Assembly: GCF_030549615.1 (NCBI RefSeq)
Contig: NZ_CP130832.1
Span: 4,092,001 to 4,156,000 of the forward strand
Length of the DNA: 64,000 nt
Direction: 5' to 3'
Origin: Stenotrophomonas sp. 610A2
GTDB lineage: Bacteria; Pseudomonadota; Gammaproteobacteria; Xanthomonadales; Xanthomonadaceae
Shown piece after piece: positions 36,290 through 46,198 of this stretch (the first letter of the stretch is position 1; every line of letters starts with the position of its first letter). Both the position numbers and the translations under genes were made by a program. The notes under the pieces were generated by a model. It was not told where the DNA came from and ran no database searches. It saw nothing but the letters and a program-made list of their open reading frames with translations.

Positions 36290-36600
36290 CGTTTCCACAA
36301 GAATCTGCACACGCTCGTTCGATGAGATCCAGTGCGACGTTTTTGCGATCGGCCCATTCCGCCAACGCCAAGGCGATTAACTCAGGGCCATTGTCCAGGC
36401 GAAGCTTTGCGCGGTACCGGCAGGCACCGACACATCAGCCGAACCGGAAACGCATCGCGGCAACGTTCGATCACCTGATACCTCAGGATGATCCCTTAGC
36501 AAAGAACGTGGCCGCTTCTCGCAAAAAATCCCGTTCCTTCTTCACCCATGCCAGCTCGCGTTTGAGCTGGGCCAGTTTCTCGTCCCACGGTGTGCCTGCA
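36290..36600 (-). pseudogene. decayed IS3-family transposase genes
   Basis: On the minus strand the end of an OrfA is readable (DEKLAQLKRELAWVKKERDF, then LREAATFFAKGSS and a stop at 36483). The first residues of OrfB follow (YQVIERCRDAFPVRLMCR), and then, after a break, a DDE-core piece (LRLDNGPELIALALAEWADR). In an intact element well over 300 bases should separate the last two pieces, so the middle of OrfB is deleted. This copy differs from the intact IS at 37,721. Confidence 0.75.
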
Positions 36601-36840
36601 CCTCAAAGGCCACTTGGCCCTGGCTCAGGACCTCACGCCTCTAGCGGGTCAACAGTGTGTCCCGAATCCCCAATTCCGTGCTATTTGTGCACAACTGACC
36701 CCGGGATGGTTTGCCTGTTCAACTGCGCAACGTTTGAACTCTGCACTGAACTTCCTTCGCTTCGACATGAACACTCATCAAGGCCTCGGTTGGACCGTCT
36801 CGTAAGTGTCCGTGATAAAGGGGATGAACCCGCAATAGCA

Positions 36841-37320
36841 TCATCCACCAAGTATCGGCGGGCAGCTCCTTGCACAATCTTTGGTCTCGCAGACCGCAAA
36901 CTCATACACCCAGCCTGCTAGCGCTGACATCGCCTGCGTGATCCTGGTTCTAGCCGTGAATTGCTGATGCTTGTTCTTCAGGAATACATGCAAGACCTGC
37001 CCTGACCATGCGGCCAGGTCATTCTCTATCGTTGGGAATGGCTCATGGGCAAGTCTATTGCGCAATTTATTCAAGCCCGCCAGGAAATCAAGCGCCTCCA
37101 TCAGGCCATGATCATCCTCAGCCAGCATCGCAAGCTCATTGATTTTCTGGCGAAATGACAACTTTCTGATCTGCGGATCAGTTAGTGAAAGACGTGTCCG
37201 TAGAACCTCAGAAAGCATGACCTCCAGCAGCAGGTGACCTTTTAGCAAGATCAGCTCAATGTCTCGATAACGATCAAGTTTTGACCAGACTGCCCAATCG
37301 ATAAGTGGTGTTGGAATCAC
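36841..37320 (-). CDS. HEPN-like hypothetical protein
   Basis: A 159-residue all-helical protein. LNKLRNRLAHEPFP contains R87-N-R-L-A-H92, the R-x4-H pattern of HEPN domains, which are often RNases in toxin-antitoxin, abortive-infection and CRISPR systems. The preceding helix (LLKGHLLLEVMLSEVLRTRL) also fits a HEPN/DUF4145-like bundle. No antitoxin-like or nucleotidyltransferase partner lies next to it; the neighbours are an IS remnant and a gene fragment. Function is inferred from the motif only. Confidence 0.5.
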   Translation of the reverse strand: MIPTPLIDWAVWSKLDRYRDIELILLKGHLLLEVMLSEVLRTRLSLTDPQIRKLSFRQKINELAMLAEDDHGLMEALDFLAGLNKLRNRLAHEPFPTIENDLAAWSGQVLHVFLKNKHQQFTARTRITQAMSALAGWVYEFAVCETKDCARSCPPILGG

Positions 37321-37345
37321 AAACAGAGTCCTTTTGACTACCCTG

Positions 37346-37735
37346 TCAGGCAGGTGGCAATGGAGAGATTATTGACCACCTTCTAGCTTTACGGTAGCGC
37401 CATACCTTCCTCAACTCCCTTCCGAGTCGATCCAAACCTAATGGCCCTAGGCCAAGTGCGCTTGCATGCCACTCCCGCCGATTGAATGCAGCCCCCTTAC
37501 GAGCAATCGTCTCGGCGCGCACCTCTAGCCAGGTCCCTTCACCAAGCTTGTAGGAAGGAGCCTGAGCAGGCCACGCCAAGTAGCGTGAGACCTCCATGGT
37601 AGCCGAGCCCCTATCAAAACCCGAGGCTCGCATGATTACCTTAACCGCACGCTCATAAGTCCAAGCGGTGCCGGCACCATCGAGCCCCTTGGGAATAGGC
37701 CGACCGGTATGCAAACCGATGTAATGACCCACTGA
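37346..37735 (-). pseudogene. C-terminal stub of a DUF885 protein cut by an IS
   Basis: About 128 residues, with GHYIGLHTGRP at the IS edge, then RYLAWPAQAPSYKLGEGTWL and RREWHASALGLGPLGLDRLG. These are the closing helices of the DUF885 family (usually about 550-600 residues). The frame begins exactly at the inverted repeat of the IS element, so the N-terminal 400-plus residues are missing. They are not found on the far side of the IS. Confidence 0.75.
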
Positions 37736-37774
37736 TTTCCTGCTCAGGTGTTACTTTCCCCGAAGGAGACACCG

Positions 37775-38089
37775 ATGAGCGAAGTGATGGGAGAAGAGAT
37801 CAAGCGTTGGACGGCCCGTCGCAAGTCGGCACTGGTCCTTGAGATCATCCAGGGCAAGACCACCGTGGCTGCGGCCAGTCGCCAGTTCGACCTGACGCCG
37901 GCGGAGATCGAGAGCTGGGTGGACGATGGCAAGCGCGGCATGGAGAACGCGCTGCGGGCCAAGCCGGAGGACGTGCGCGAGCAGTATGAGCGCCAGCTCA
38001 AAGACCTGCAGGAAGCCTACGGCGAGGCCATGCTGGAGATCCGCGCCCGAAAAAAGCTGGCGTCCCTGTTGGGAAAGGACGAGAGCTGA
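37775..38089 (+). CDS. IS3-family transposase OrfA
   Basis: A 104-residue DNA-binding subunit starting MSEVMGEEIKRWTARRKSAL, with GAAGGAG upstream. The helix-turn-helix reads TTVAAASRQFDLTPAEIESW, followed by a coiled-coil (EQYERQLKDLQEAYGEAMLE). It ends in TGATG, overlapping the OrfB start by one base, so OrfB can be made by re-initiation. Confidence 0.9.
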   Translation: MSEVMGEEIKRWTARRKSALVLEIIQGKTTVAAASRQFDLTPAEIESWVDDGKRGMENALRAKPEDVREQYERQLKDLQEAYGEAMLEIRARKKLASLLGKDES

Positions 38090-38913
38090 TGCTCTCGGTC
38101 CAGCAGGGGCTGAAGGACGAAGGTGTAGCGATACCGATGACCAAGCTGTGCCAGTGGTTCGGCGTGGCGCGGCGGACGACGTACTACAAGCCGACCCGTT
38201 CGCCTGCAAAGGTCAAAGCGGAGCTTGCCGAGCCGATCAGGGAGATGATCGAGGCGGAGCCGTCGTTCGGCTACCGCACGGTGGCTGCATTGCTGGGCAT
38301 GAACAAGAACACCGTCCAGCGGATCTTCCAGCTCAAGGGCTGGCAGGTGCGCAAGCGCGCACTTGGGCAACGGCCCAGGATCCAGGCAAAGGTCTCTCGT
38401 GCCGAACGACCCGACCAGCGATGGGCCACGGACCTGTGCCGTGTATGGGGCGGCAAGGACGGCTGGCTGAGTCTGGCGCTGGTGATCGACTGCAGCACGC
38501 GGCAGCTGCTGGGCTGGCACCTGTCACGCACCGGCAAGGCGAGCACTGCCTCAGCCGCTCTGGAGCAGGCCTTGATCACCCGCTTTGGCACGCTGGGACG
38601 TGTGCCGGAGCCTTTCCTGCTGCGCTCGGATAACGGTCTGGTCTTCACCAGCCGTGACTACACGCGCCTGGTGCGCAGCTACGGCCTGAAACAGGAATTC
38701 ATCACACCGCACTGCCCGCAGCAGAACGGGATGGTGGAGCGCGTAATCCGGACACTCAAGGAGCAGTGCGTGCATCGCCACCGCTTTGAGAGCCAAGTCC
38801 ATGCCCTGCGGATCATTGGCGACTGGATTGGCTTCTACAACCAACAGCGCCCACATCAGGCGCTGAAGATGATGACCCCGGACGCGGCTTATGCCGCTAC
38901 ATTAACCGCATGA
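38089..38913 (+). CDS. IS3-family transposase OrfB (DDE recombinase)
   Basis: A 274-residue DDE transposase. The N-terminal HTH_21-like part contains FGYRTVAALLGMNKNTVQRI. The integrase core has D in RWATDLCRVWGG, D in LLRSDNGLVFTS and E in GMVERVIRTLKEQ, then YNQQRPHQAL, as expected for the family. It appears full length, so the element may be active. Confidence 0.92.
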   Translation: MLSVQQGLKDEGVAIPMTKLCQWFGVARRTTYYKPTRSPAKVKAELAEPIREMIEAEPSFGYRTVAALLGMNKNTVQRIFQLKGWQVRKRALGQRPRIQAKVSRAERPDQRWATDLCRVWGGKDGWLSLALVIDCSTRQLLGWHLSRTGKASTASAALEQALITRFGTLGRVPEPFLLRSDNGLVFTSRDYTRLVRSYGLKQEFITPHCPQQNGMVERVIRTLKEQCVHRHRFESQVHALRIIGDWIGFYNQQRPHQALKMMTPDAAYAATLTA

Positions 38914-40224
38914 CCTGAGCAGAAACCGGTGGGTCATTACACCAGTGAAGTCGCTGAAAAAGTGGCTCATTGCCAGCAACAGATCACCCGCCAAACCAGT
39001 CGTACCATCTGCGCGGGTGAACGTTCCGCGGTTATCGACCACATTCCCATTGCCTAGGTCTAGATCGACCGTTGTGGAGGGAGTCAAGTTAATGGACGCG
39101 ATGCCTAGTTGGTCAAGCGTGAATAGCTCTCCCGCTTGAGAAATGCCGTCCTGATTCAGATCCCTCCAAACCCGGACGTCAGCGAACTCAGAGTCGCCAG
39201 CGTCAAAGACGCCGTCTTCGTTACTGTCCAAGTCCGCCAGCGCAGCAAAACCTGAAGCGGCCTTACTATCGTCAGACAAAACGGTGTCTGCACCGAACAA
39301 CTCACCACCGTTGTCTATCAATCCATTGCCGTTGCGATCGAGCACTAACATTCCGTCATCGCGAGCGATCCAACCCGTGCCGCTTCTTATTCCATCACCA
39401 TCATGATCGAAGAGAACAGCCCCTGTTGCAGCTACGGTTTCGATGCCGTCCCCGTCCAGGTCCAGCACAAGCGGATCTCTGCGCGGAATGAACTTTTTTG
39501 CATTGTCGAACAAATCGCGAACCGAGTCGTATACGTCCTCGATGGTATCTCTTATCGAATCAGTTAACTCCCTAAGCTTTTCTAGTGCAGCTCGACGCAC
39601 ATCATCCAGCAAATCCAAAACTGCATCCGTGGCATACTTAATAACCTCTTGGGCCCACTCCCACCCTCGCTTCACGAATTCGGCAATCGTGTCATATATC
39701 GTCTCGGCCAGTGTCTGTGATGCCTCAACGAATCCAATGTCATCAAAAACATCGGAAGGAACGATTCTATCCGGATCCATATCTAGCGCATGTGGCCAAT
39801 CATAATCCCCACCCGTTACTGTGCCGACAGATTGTGTAAAAACACCATCAAAAGCGGTCGAAGGTGGTAGCCCGTAAAATTCGACGGATTGTCGATAGCT
39901 ACCTTCAATTTGTTCCGACGTGGGCCATCCACCAGTATTTTCCATTACCGTCAGGTAATTATTGAGATGCATCGACGCAACGCTATCGAAGTATTGGCTG
40001 TAAGCCGATTCGCCAGCGGTATTTTCCCAGTGCTGGCGGACCATCTCATTCATGAATTCCCCATAAAAATCAGAGGGCGCCCCAGTCACATTGGCTGCGT
40101 CGTCAGCGTATGTATCACCCCACTTCGACAGCTGCCGCCAAGCCTCCGCATAGTTTCCTTGCTGCTGAAGCGACCTCAAGGTACTCAGTTGCGCACTATT
40201 CAGATTATGAGCCGGAATCGCCAT
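38902..40224 (-). pseudogene. RTX-like secreted calcium-binding protein, C-terminus removed by the IS
   Basis: The frame gives 440 residues. Residues 1-230 are helical and unlike known toxins. From about 250 it has the RTX-adjacent module DPLVLDLDGDGIETV, FDHDGDGIRSGTGW, LDRNGNGLIDNGGELFG and LDSNEDGVFDAGD, seen in many large type I-secreted proteins. The last residues (MTHRFLLRSCG) are translated from the IS inverted repeat, so the natural C-terminus, including the expected secretion signal, is gone. It lies just downstream of a lipoprotein gene and a type I secretion pair. Expression would yield a protein unlikely to be exported. Confidence 0.8.
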
Positions 40225-40260
40225 GATCCATCCCCTATATGCAATGATTACTTTATGTGA

Positions 40261-40947
40261 TCACTTGACCATAAAACTTTCAATTGACTTAGCGACATCA
40301 TCATCTATCTCCCTCCACGACCTCAGATGAGAAATGGAAAAAACATACTCGACCTGCAAACCGCTATTGGTTACCGTCATGACGGTGCATGAAGGAGAGG
40401 GACCCCCTACCCGCGGACATTGCAACCTGAAATACTCGCCATCGCCCTCCTTGATATAGAGGTCAGCGCCCTTACTTTTGTCGCTCGCTCCTTGGTTATC
40501 CCAGTAGTGCGCAAGTCCATTCAGATCACTGGGAAGAAGGTCTAACCTATTCATACCCCTCATGCGCTGAACATACTCATCGCTTGGGTATAAGCTAATT
40601 CTTGGGCTTATTATTATTGATATCTTGTTGCCGTGCCCAAGCCGCTCAAACTCCGCCCGAACCGACTCATCATACGGCCTTACCCCCGGGATCAAACCAG
40701 TTATGGATATACCCCCCGCCTCAGTGAATTCATCCTTTGGATTTGGCCACCTATTTTTCCTCTTCAAGAAATCATCATAGTGATATCCGAGAGGAACCTC
40801 ATATTTCTTTCCCGCAAGCATATACCTAACGGGCTCATTAAGGTTTACTTCTTCACTCATACGCCCCCCGCAACCAGAAAGAAAAATTGAAATAGCGGCA
40901 ACACTCTGCCACCAGATCGCTATGTTTAAGTAAGGAAATTTCACCAA
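40261..40947 (-). CDS. lipoprotein of unknown function, linked to the RTX gene
   Basis: A 228-residue protein with a lipoprotein signal (SVAAISIFLSGCGG). It lies 36 bases upstream of the RTX-like gene on the same strand. Base composition is visibly richer in A and T than the flanking genes, suggesting acquisition with the RTX protein. Small lipoproteins next to secreted toxins can be immunity or adaptor proteins; that is inference. I recognise no domain. Confidence 0.65.
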   Translation of the reverse strand: MVKFPYLNIAIWWQSVAAISIFLSGCGGRMSEEVNLNEPVRYMLAGKKYEVPLGYHYDDFLKRKNRWPNPKDEFTEAGGISITGLIPGVRPYDESVRAEFERLGHGNKISIIISPRISLYPSDEYVQRMRGMNRLDLLPSDLNGLAHYWDNQGASDKSKGADLYIKEGDGEYFRLQCPRVGGPSPSCTVMTVTNSGLQVEYVFSISHLRSWREIDDDVAKSIESFMVK

Positions 40948-41047
40948 CTCTCCCGATTAGCAATATTAGAAATACTAGATTTCGCCAATCCCACAGCTAA
41001 GCGGCAAGGAATTAGCTTGTAGCGAATAGCGCCTGCAACCGTTTCGC

Positions 41048-42469
41048 TCATCGTTCTCGCATTGCCTCAACACCATGCCGTTTTAGAGGACTAAGCAGGT
41101 AATCGATCACCCGCCGCTTGCCGGTCTTGATCTCCGCGCTCAGCGTCATGCCCGGCGTCAGCGTTGCTTCGACACCGTCAATCACCAGACCCGCATCTGC
41201 CAGCTTGATCCGTGCCGGAAAGACTAGTCCAAGGTTTTCGTCCTGCGCGGCATCGTGTGAGACCGTTTCCACGATGCCTTCTAGATAGCCATAGCGGGTG
41301 TAGGGGAAGCTTTCCACCTTGAGTGTCACCGGTTGCCCCCGCTTGATGAAGCCAATGTCCTTATTCAATATCGTTGCCTCCACTTCCAGCGATTCCTGAT
41401 TCGGTACTACCGCCATCAGAGCCTGAGCTGGCGTCACAACACCGCCATTGGTATGAATCACCAACTGTTGCACCGTGCCGTCTACAGGCGCCCGTAGCAG
41501 CATGAGTTGATCGCGCTGCTTGGCCTTCGTTACCTGCGGCGCATACTGCCCAACCTGCTCGCGGGCCTGGCGCAAACCATCTAGGGTTTGCTGGCGGGTA
41601 TCAGCCTCGAGCACGCGCAACTCTTCGCGTGCACCGACCAAAGCAGAGCGAGTTTCCAGCAAAGCAGCCCTTTGGGCAGCCAGTGCTCGCTCTAACTCGA
41701 CCATTTCCTGCTGACGGGCGAGGTATTCATGACGGCTGACGTATTGCCCACCCAGTAGTCGCTTCAAGTCGGCTACCCGCTCGCGCGAGATAGCCAGACT
41801 CTGCTCCATCGGTCCGATCTGTGAGCGTACGGTGTTGGCTTGTGCTTCACGCTGGGCTATGGCCGCAAGCAAGTTCTGGCGCCTTGCCTGATATTCAGCA
41901 AACTCACTGTTGGCCAAGTCCCCCGCTGCTCGCAAGCGCGGAGAAGGTACAGACGGGTCATCCGGTAAAACCGGCAGCATGCCGGTGTCCAGCGATTGCA
42001 TCATGGCGGTTTGGCGCAATTCGGCCAGCTTTGCCGCAACCAGTGCATCGCCTGCCTGCTGGGCATCCGCACCGGTGGCCGTGGCATCTAGCTCGACCAG
42101 AACTTCCCCCCGTTTCACGACTTGGCCGTCGCGGACCAAGATGCGGCGGACCACGGCTGTTTCCATCGACTGGATCACCTTGGTTCGCCCCCCCACGACA
42201 GTCTTGCCGGGGGCGACGGCCACCACGTCCACCTTGCCGATACATGCCCACAGCAGCGCAATACAAAAGAAGCTGACAATGATGCGCAGAGTCCAGCGTG
42301 CCGCAGGGGAAACTGGGGTTTCCGTCAGTTCCAGGTGTGCTGGCAGAAAGGCGATTTCGTCCTGTGTGCGTGACGGTGAATCCAGTGACTTCCGCTCCGA
42401 CCATACGGCACGAAAGATCGCGGTGTAACGTCGTAGGAAGTCCCCCACGCCTTGCAAGACATGCCTCAT
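41048..42469 (-). CDS. HlyD-type membrane fusion protein of a type I secretion system
   Basis: A 473-residue adaptor that bridges the inner-membrane ABC exporter to an outer-membrane channel. It has a cytoplasmic N-terminus of about 60 residues, one membrane helix ([19 protein letters not shown]), a biotinyl-lipoyl-like half ([20 protein letters not shown]), long coiled-coils (residues about 150-310) and the C-terminal beta-barrel ending [17 protein letters not shown]. The start overlaps the stop of the ABC gene by four bases, so the two are translationally coupled. No TolC-like gene is in the window. Confidence 0.92.
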   Translation of the reverse strand: MRHVLQGVGDFLRRYTAIFRAVWSERKSLDSPSRTQDEIAFLPAHLELTETPVSPAARWTLRIIVSFFCIALLWACIGKVDVVAVAPGKTVVGGRTKVIQSMETAVVRRILVRDGQVVKRGEVLVELDATATGADAQQAGDALVAAKLAELRQTAMMQSLDTGMLPVLPDDPSVPSPRLRAAGDLANSEFAEYQARRQNLLAAIAQREAQANTVRSQIGPMEQSLAISRERVADLKRLLGGQYVSRHEYLARQQEMVELERALAAQRAALLETRSALVGAREELRVLEADTRQQTLDGLRQAREQVGQYAPQVTKAKQRDQLMLLRAPVDGTVQQLVIHTNGGVVTPAQALMAVVPNQESLEVEATILNKDIGFIKRGQPVTLKVESFPYTRYGYLEGIVETVSHDAAQDENLGLVFPARIKLADAGLVIDGVEATLTPGMTLSAEIKTGKRRVIDYLLSPLKRHGVEAMRER

Positions 42470-44643
42470 GAAGCCGTACCTCCTTGTTGCAGGCGGTGCA
42501 GATGTGCGTAATAGCCATCGGGTCGCGCCAACAGGGCTTCATGGTTGCCGGCTTCGACGATCTCCCCCTTCTCCACCACCACGATGCGGTTGGCATGACG
42601 CACGGTGGAGAGGCGATGAGCAATGATGAGCACCGTGCGTCCCTTGCAGATGGCGCGCATGTTGGACATGACCGCGTGTTCGGACTCGTAGTCCAACGCA
42701 CTGGTCGCCTCATCGAAGATCAGAATACGGGGATCGGCGATAAGCGCACGGGCGATGGCGACACGTTGACGTTGGCCGCCGGAAAGCCCCGCACCATGCT
42801 CGCCCACCTTGGTGTCGTAGCCCTCGGGCAGTTCCATGATGAAATCGTGCGCACCGGCCAGCTTAGCGGCGCGAATAACCCGTTCCAACGGCATGCCCGG
42901 CTCGGCCAGCGCAATGTTCTCACGGACGGATCGGTTGAACAGGAAGTTCTCCTGCAACACCACGCCCAACTGGCGGCGCAGCCAGGCCGGATCGGCCACG
43001 GCTAGGTCCTGCCCGTCTACTAATACCCGGCCGCGCTCGGGGGCGTACAGCCGCTGCACCAACTTGGTTAGGGTGCTCTTACCGGATCCGGAGCGACCAA
43101 CGATGCCGATGACCTCACCCGCCTGAATGTCCAGATCAATGCTACGCAGAATCTCGGGAGCATCGGGTCGGTACCGAAAAGTAACCCGCTCGAAAGTTAC
43201 CCGCCCGTGGATGGGCGGCAATGCCAAACGACTCCCTGGAACTTCGGTCTTGGTGTTGAGGATGTCACCAAGGCGTTCTACCGAGATTCCCACTTGCTGA
43301 AAGTCCTGCCAGAGCTGTGCCAGCCGGATAATCGGTGCGGCGACTTGCCCTGACAGCATGTTGAAAGCGATCAACTGGCCAAGTGTTAGTTTGTTCTCGA
43401 TGACCAGCTTGGCACCGAAGTACAGGATGGCGACACTGACCACCTTCTGGGTCAACTGCACGCCTTGCTGACCCAGTGTTGCGATCTTGGTGACGCGGAA
43501 GCTGGCGCCCACGTACCCGGCCAGTTGGTTGTCCCAGGTACGGATCATGCGCGGCGAAACCGCCGTGGCCTTGACCGTGCCGATACCACTGACCGTTTCC
43601 ACCAGGAAAGCTTGGTTGTCGGCACCGCGTGCGAACTTCTCGTCCAGGCGCTTACGCAGTACTGGCGTGATGCCGCCGGAGATTAGTGCATAGACGGGGA
43701 GAGACAGCACCACGACCAAGGTCAGCCAGCCGCTGTACCAGAACATCACCGCAAGGAAGACCACAGTGAACAGCAGGTCAAGCACCGAGGTCAGTGCCTG
43801 CCCGGTCAAGAACTGGCGGATGTTCTCCAACTCGCGCACGCGGGCGATGGTGTCGCCTACACGCCGCGATTCGAAGTAGGCCAACGGTAGGTTGAGCACA
43901 TGGCGGAACAAACGCGCGCCCAATTCCACATCGATCTTGCTGGTGGTGTGGGCGAACACATAAGTACGCAGGCCATTCATCACCACGTCGAACACTGCCA
44001 TTGCGATCAGACCGATGGCGATAACGTGCAAGGTAGTCATCGCGTGATGCACCAGCACCTTGTCCATCACAACCTGGTAGAACAACGGCGTGACCAGCGC
44101 GAAAAGCTGTATGAACAGTGAGACGACGAAAACCTCGGTCAACAGCTTGCGGTACTTGACCACAGCCGGGACGAACCAAGTGAAATCGAACTTGGCCAGC
44201 TCCCCGAGCACTGACGCGCGCGAGGCAACCTGCAACAGACGCCCGGCATAGCGAGCTTCGAACTCGTCACGCGTCAACGCTTTTGGACGGCGTTCGACCA
44301 GATCGTGGATCAGTATCTGCGTGCCATCGTGCGAGACTTTGGCCACCACGAAGGGCGGTTCTTCCTCCATGCCCCACGCGAGTGCCGGGAGGTTGGTGCT
44401 CCCGATACGGGAAGCCGGGTGAAGATGGAATTTGGCCTTTAAGCCAAGCTGTTTGGCCGCCAGCAGCAGGGTGCTCTCGTCGAACGCCTCACCGCCACGA
44501 CCAAAATCATGGGTTAACTGCTGCTCGTCGGCTGCTATACCGTGGAACTGTGCCAGCAGCACCAGTCCACGCAGACCATAGTCAGGCTGTGGCCCATGCA
44601 GCGGCAAAGGCACGACCACATTGGGCGAACCATCGACATCCAT
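42466..44643 (-). CDS. HlyB-type ABC exporter with C39-like domain
   Basis: A 725-residue exporter. Residues 1-140 form a C39-like domain in which the catalytic Cys is replaced ([16 protein letters not shown]), as in HlyB, so it should bind substrate rather than cleave a leader. Six membrane helices lie at about 160-440. The nucleotide-binding domain has Walker [10 protein letters not shown], signature [15 protein letters not shown] and Walker [13 protein letters not shown], all intact. GGAAG precedes the ATG. Its likely cargo is the RTX-like protein downstream, now truncated. Confidence 0.94.
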   Translation of the reverse strand: MDVDGSPNVVVPLPLHGPQPDYGLRGLVLLAQFHGIAADEQQLTHDFGRGGEAFDESTLLLAAKQLGLKAKFHLHPASRIGSTNLPALAWGMEEEPPFVVAKVSHDGTQILIHDLVERRPKALTRDEFEARYAGRLLQVASRASVLGELAKFDFTWFVPAVVKYRKLLTEVFVVSLFIQLFALVTPLFYQVVMDKVLVHHAMTTLHVIAIGLIAMAVFDVVMNGLRTYVFAHTTSKIDVELGARLFRHVLNLPLAYFESRRVGDTIARVRELENIRQFLTGQALTSVLDLLFTVVFLAVMFWYSGWLTLVVVLSLPVYALISGGITPVLRKRLDEKFARGADNQAFLVETVSGIGTVKATAVSPRMIRTWDNQLAGYVGASFRVTKIATLGQQGVQLTQKVVSVAILYFGAKLVIENKLTLGQLIAFNMLSGQVAAPIIRLAQLWQDFQQVGISVERLGDILNTKTEVPGSRLALPPIHGRVTFERVTFRYRPDAPEILRSIDLDIQAGEVIGIVGRSGSGKSTLTKLVQRLYAPERGRVLVDGQDLAVADPAWLRRQLGVVLQENFLFNRSVRENIALAEPGMPLERVIRAAKLAGAHDFIMELPEGYDTKVGEHGAGLSGGQRQRVAIARALIADPRILIFDEATSALDYESEHAVMSNMRAICKGRTVLIIAHRLSTVRHANRIVVVEKGEIVEAGNHEALLARPDGYYAHLHRLQQGGTAS

Positions 44644-44649
44644 GTCTTG

Positions 44650-45433
44650 CTTCCCAGCCCAATCAGGACAATGAAGATGTCGAATCTATACGCTTGAGGA
44701 AAGACAAGCGCAAGTCGAAGAATTGACAAGCACATCATCGGTAGCGCGAGGCAACTGTGTAACCCCATGAAATATAAATAGAATATTCCTATCCGTGATG
44801 AGTATCACGCATGAAAGACGCGCCACTGTGGCTCGCCGCCGATTACCGGTGCATTTCAAATGGGAGAACCTGATGCTGTACGGTTCCGAGGAATTCACTT
44901 GAGGCCCGTGTTTCAGGGCGAATTCCGGCAAAGACCAATGCTCATTTAGGTAGGGTTTGAACCATCCGCTCAGCGCTCGATCTCTTCATCCATAACTTCG
45001 CTCATCGGAGTCCTCTGCAGGGTTGTAACACCCGAACGGTTTTCAGTTGGTCATTCCTCCGAGCCTGACCTCAGGGCATTGGTGCTCGGCTAACGCCAGC
45101 TACGACGAAGTCCTGCGCAGCACCTGACGGTTTGCACCGCACCCCTCCTGAAACCTTCCCCCACGGCCCGCTTACGCACCTCAAACCTCGCCTCTTCGGC
45201 GGTTGGCAGAGCGCCGACTAGCAACTCGGACGTCTTTGGATCTCGTCAAATTAACCCCGTAGACCGCCTCACAGCGCTCCGCTTACACGGCATCTACATC
45301 GTGGTTGTCCCGATCTGAAACACTTCTCTCAAGTGGGTGGCGAGTCCGAAGTCTTCGGAAGTTTCGGCAAAAACTTCGCAAGAAATCGGCGTAGGTGGCA
45401 GCCTTACCTCCGACCTCACTGGACGCTTTATCC
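44650..45433. other. intergenic region between the secretion locus and the mobile segment
   Basis: About 780 bases. A 34-codon frame at 44,798-44,902 (MSITHERRATVARRRLPVHF) has some protein character but no ribosome site. Short direct repeats of AGTCTTCGGAAGTTTCGG/AAAACTTCG type occur near 45,350-45,385, just ahead of the AlpA-like gene. Nothing else is identified; this may hold the left boundary of the element. Confidence 0.35.
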
Positions 45434-45784
45434 ATGAACTACCGTGAACCCTGCCATTCATCGAACGACTGCGATTCGGCTCCGACCGCCAAGTCCGAGC
45501 TGTGGGCTGCCGTCCCAGCTATCCGTGACACCGGCCCCCTGCGTCTGGCCACGACGTCGCTGGCAAGCAGTCAGCGATATGCCGAGGCGAACCATGCGTT
45601 TGATGCTGACTCCTTCCTGCGCATGAAAGTCGTGATTGAGCTGAGCGGCTTGAGCCGCTCCACGATCTACAGTTTCATCAAGGACGGCAAGTTCCCCGCG
45701 CAGTGCAAGATTGGTGAGCGTGCAGTCGGCTGGCGTGCAAGCGAAATCTTCGAATGGATCTCCACGCGCGCACGTGGCGTGTAG
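45434..45784 (+). CDS. AlpA family phage/satellite regulatory protein
   Basis: A 116-residue protein. The last 60 residues are a MerR-like AlpA helix-turn-helix: LRMKVVIELSGLSRSTIYSF, then IKDGKFPAQCKIGERAVGWR and ASEIFEWISTRARG. The N-terminal half is low-complexity; the start chosen (ATG at 45434) is uncertain, and an internal start near 45,624 would give only the domain. AlpA proteins switch on excision or replication genes of prophages and satellites. It precedes the replication-like genes. Confidence 0.8.
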   Translation: MNYREPCHSSNDCDSAPTAKSELWAAVPAIRDTGPLRLATTSLASSQRYAEANHAFDADSFLRMKVVIELSGLSRSTIYSFIKDGKFPAQCKIGERAVGWRASEIFEWISTRARGV

Positions 45785-46198
45785 TGAAAAAGCGTTAATT
45801 TAACGAGCACACGCTCGAGTGTTACACAGGCACCGCGCCATCGTCACAACTTCCCCGCGGGGAAAACCCATTGATTCCGGCCTGAATCAATTCCGGTATT
45901 TATTTAATAGCAATGGCACTGGCACTGGCACTGGCAATTAGTAGCAGCTAGAAATAAGTAGCCGCAGCTTGCAGCCATAGCCAGTTAACGATGCATCTAC
46001 TTATGCCAACCCGCCACACCCACACGTGAGCGGAGAGATTGGCAACACCTTGCACTCAGCTTCACCGGTGCAACCGCTAGTAGCGAGCCGTCCTAGTTCA
46101 GGCATGACCTTTACCGAGGTCACACCCGATGCCGGAAGTCCTGGTACGTCAACGCTCTCGCTTCGCCACTAAATTCATTTACTACGGAACGCCTGTTA
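45785..46198. other. intergenic region with short TGGCAC repeat
   Basis: About 410 bases between the AlpA-like gene and the Gp2-like gene. It contains four copies of TGGCAC (45,914-45,937) and several short palindromic stretches. No gene is visible. It could hold the origin used by the Gp2-like protein, but I saw no clear iterons. Confidence 0.35.

Larger units (their letters stand above)
37721..38940 (+). mobile_element. IS3-family insertion sequence, complete
   Basis: The ends match as inverted repeats: GTAATGACCCACTGATTTCC followed by TGCTCAGG on the left, and the complement of GTAATGACCCACCGGTTTC plus TGCTCAGG on the right. Two transposase genes lie between. The flanking bases (..CGAT before, ACCA.. 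after) do not form a target-site duplication, and different gene fragments lie on the two sides. The element therefore probably marks a deletion or recombination junction rather than a simple insertion. Confidence 0.85.

Noticed and set aside
44798..44902. 34-codon plus-strand frame
   Set aside because: Some protein-like character but no ribosome site and no neighbour logic; not enough to call a gene.
44949..44990. tRNA-like GGTTTGAACC string
   Set aside because: No flanking stems or anticodon arm can be folded around it; no tRNA was found anywhere in the window.
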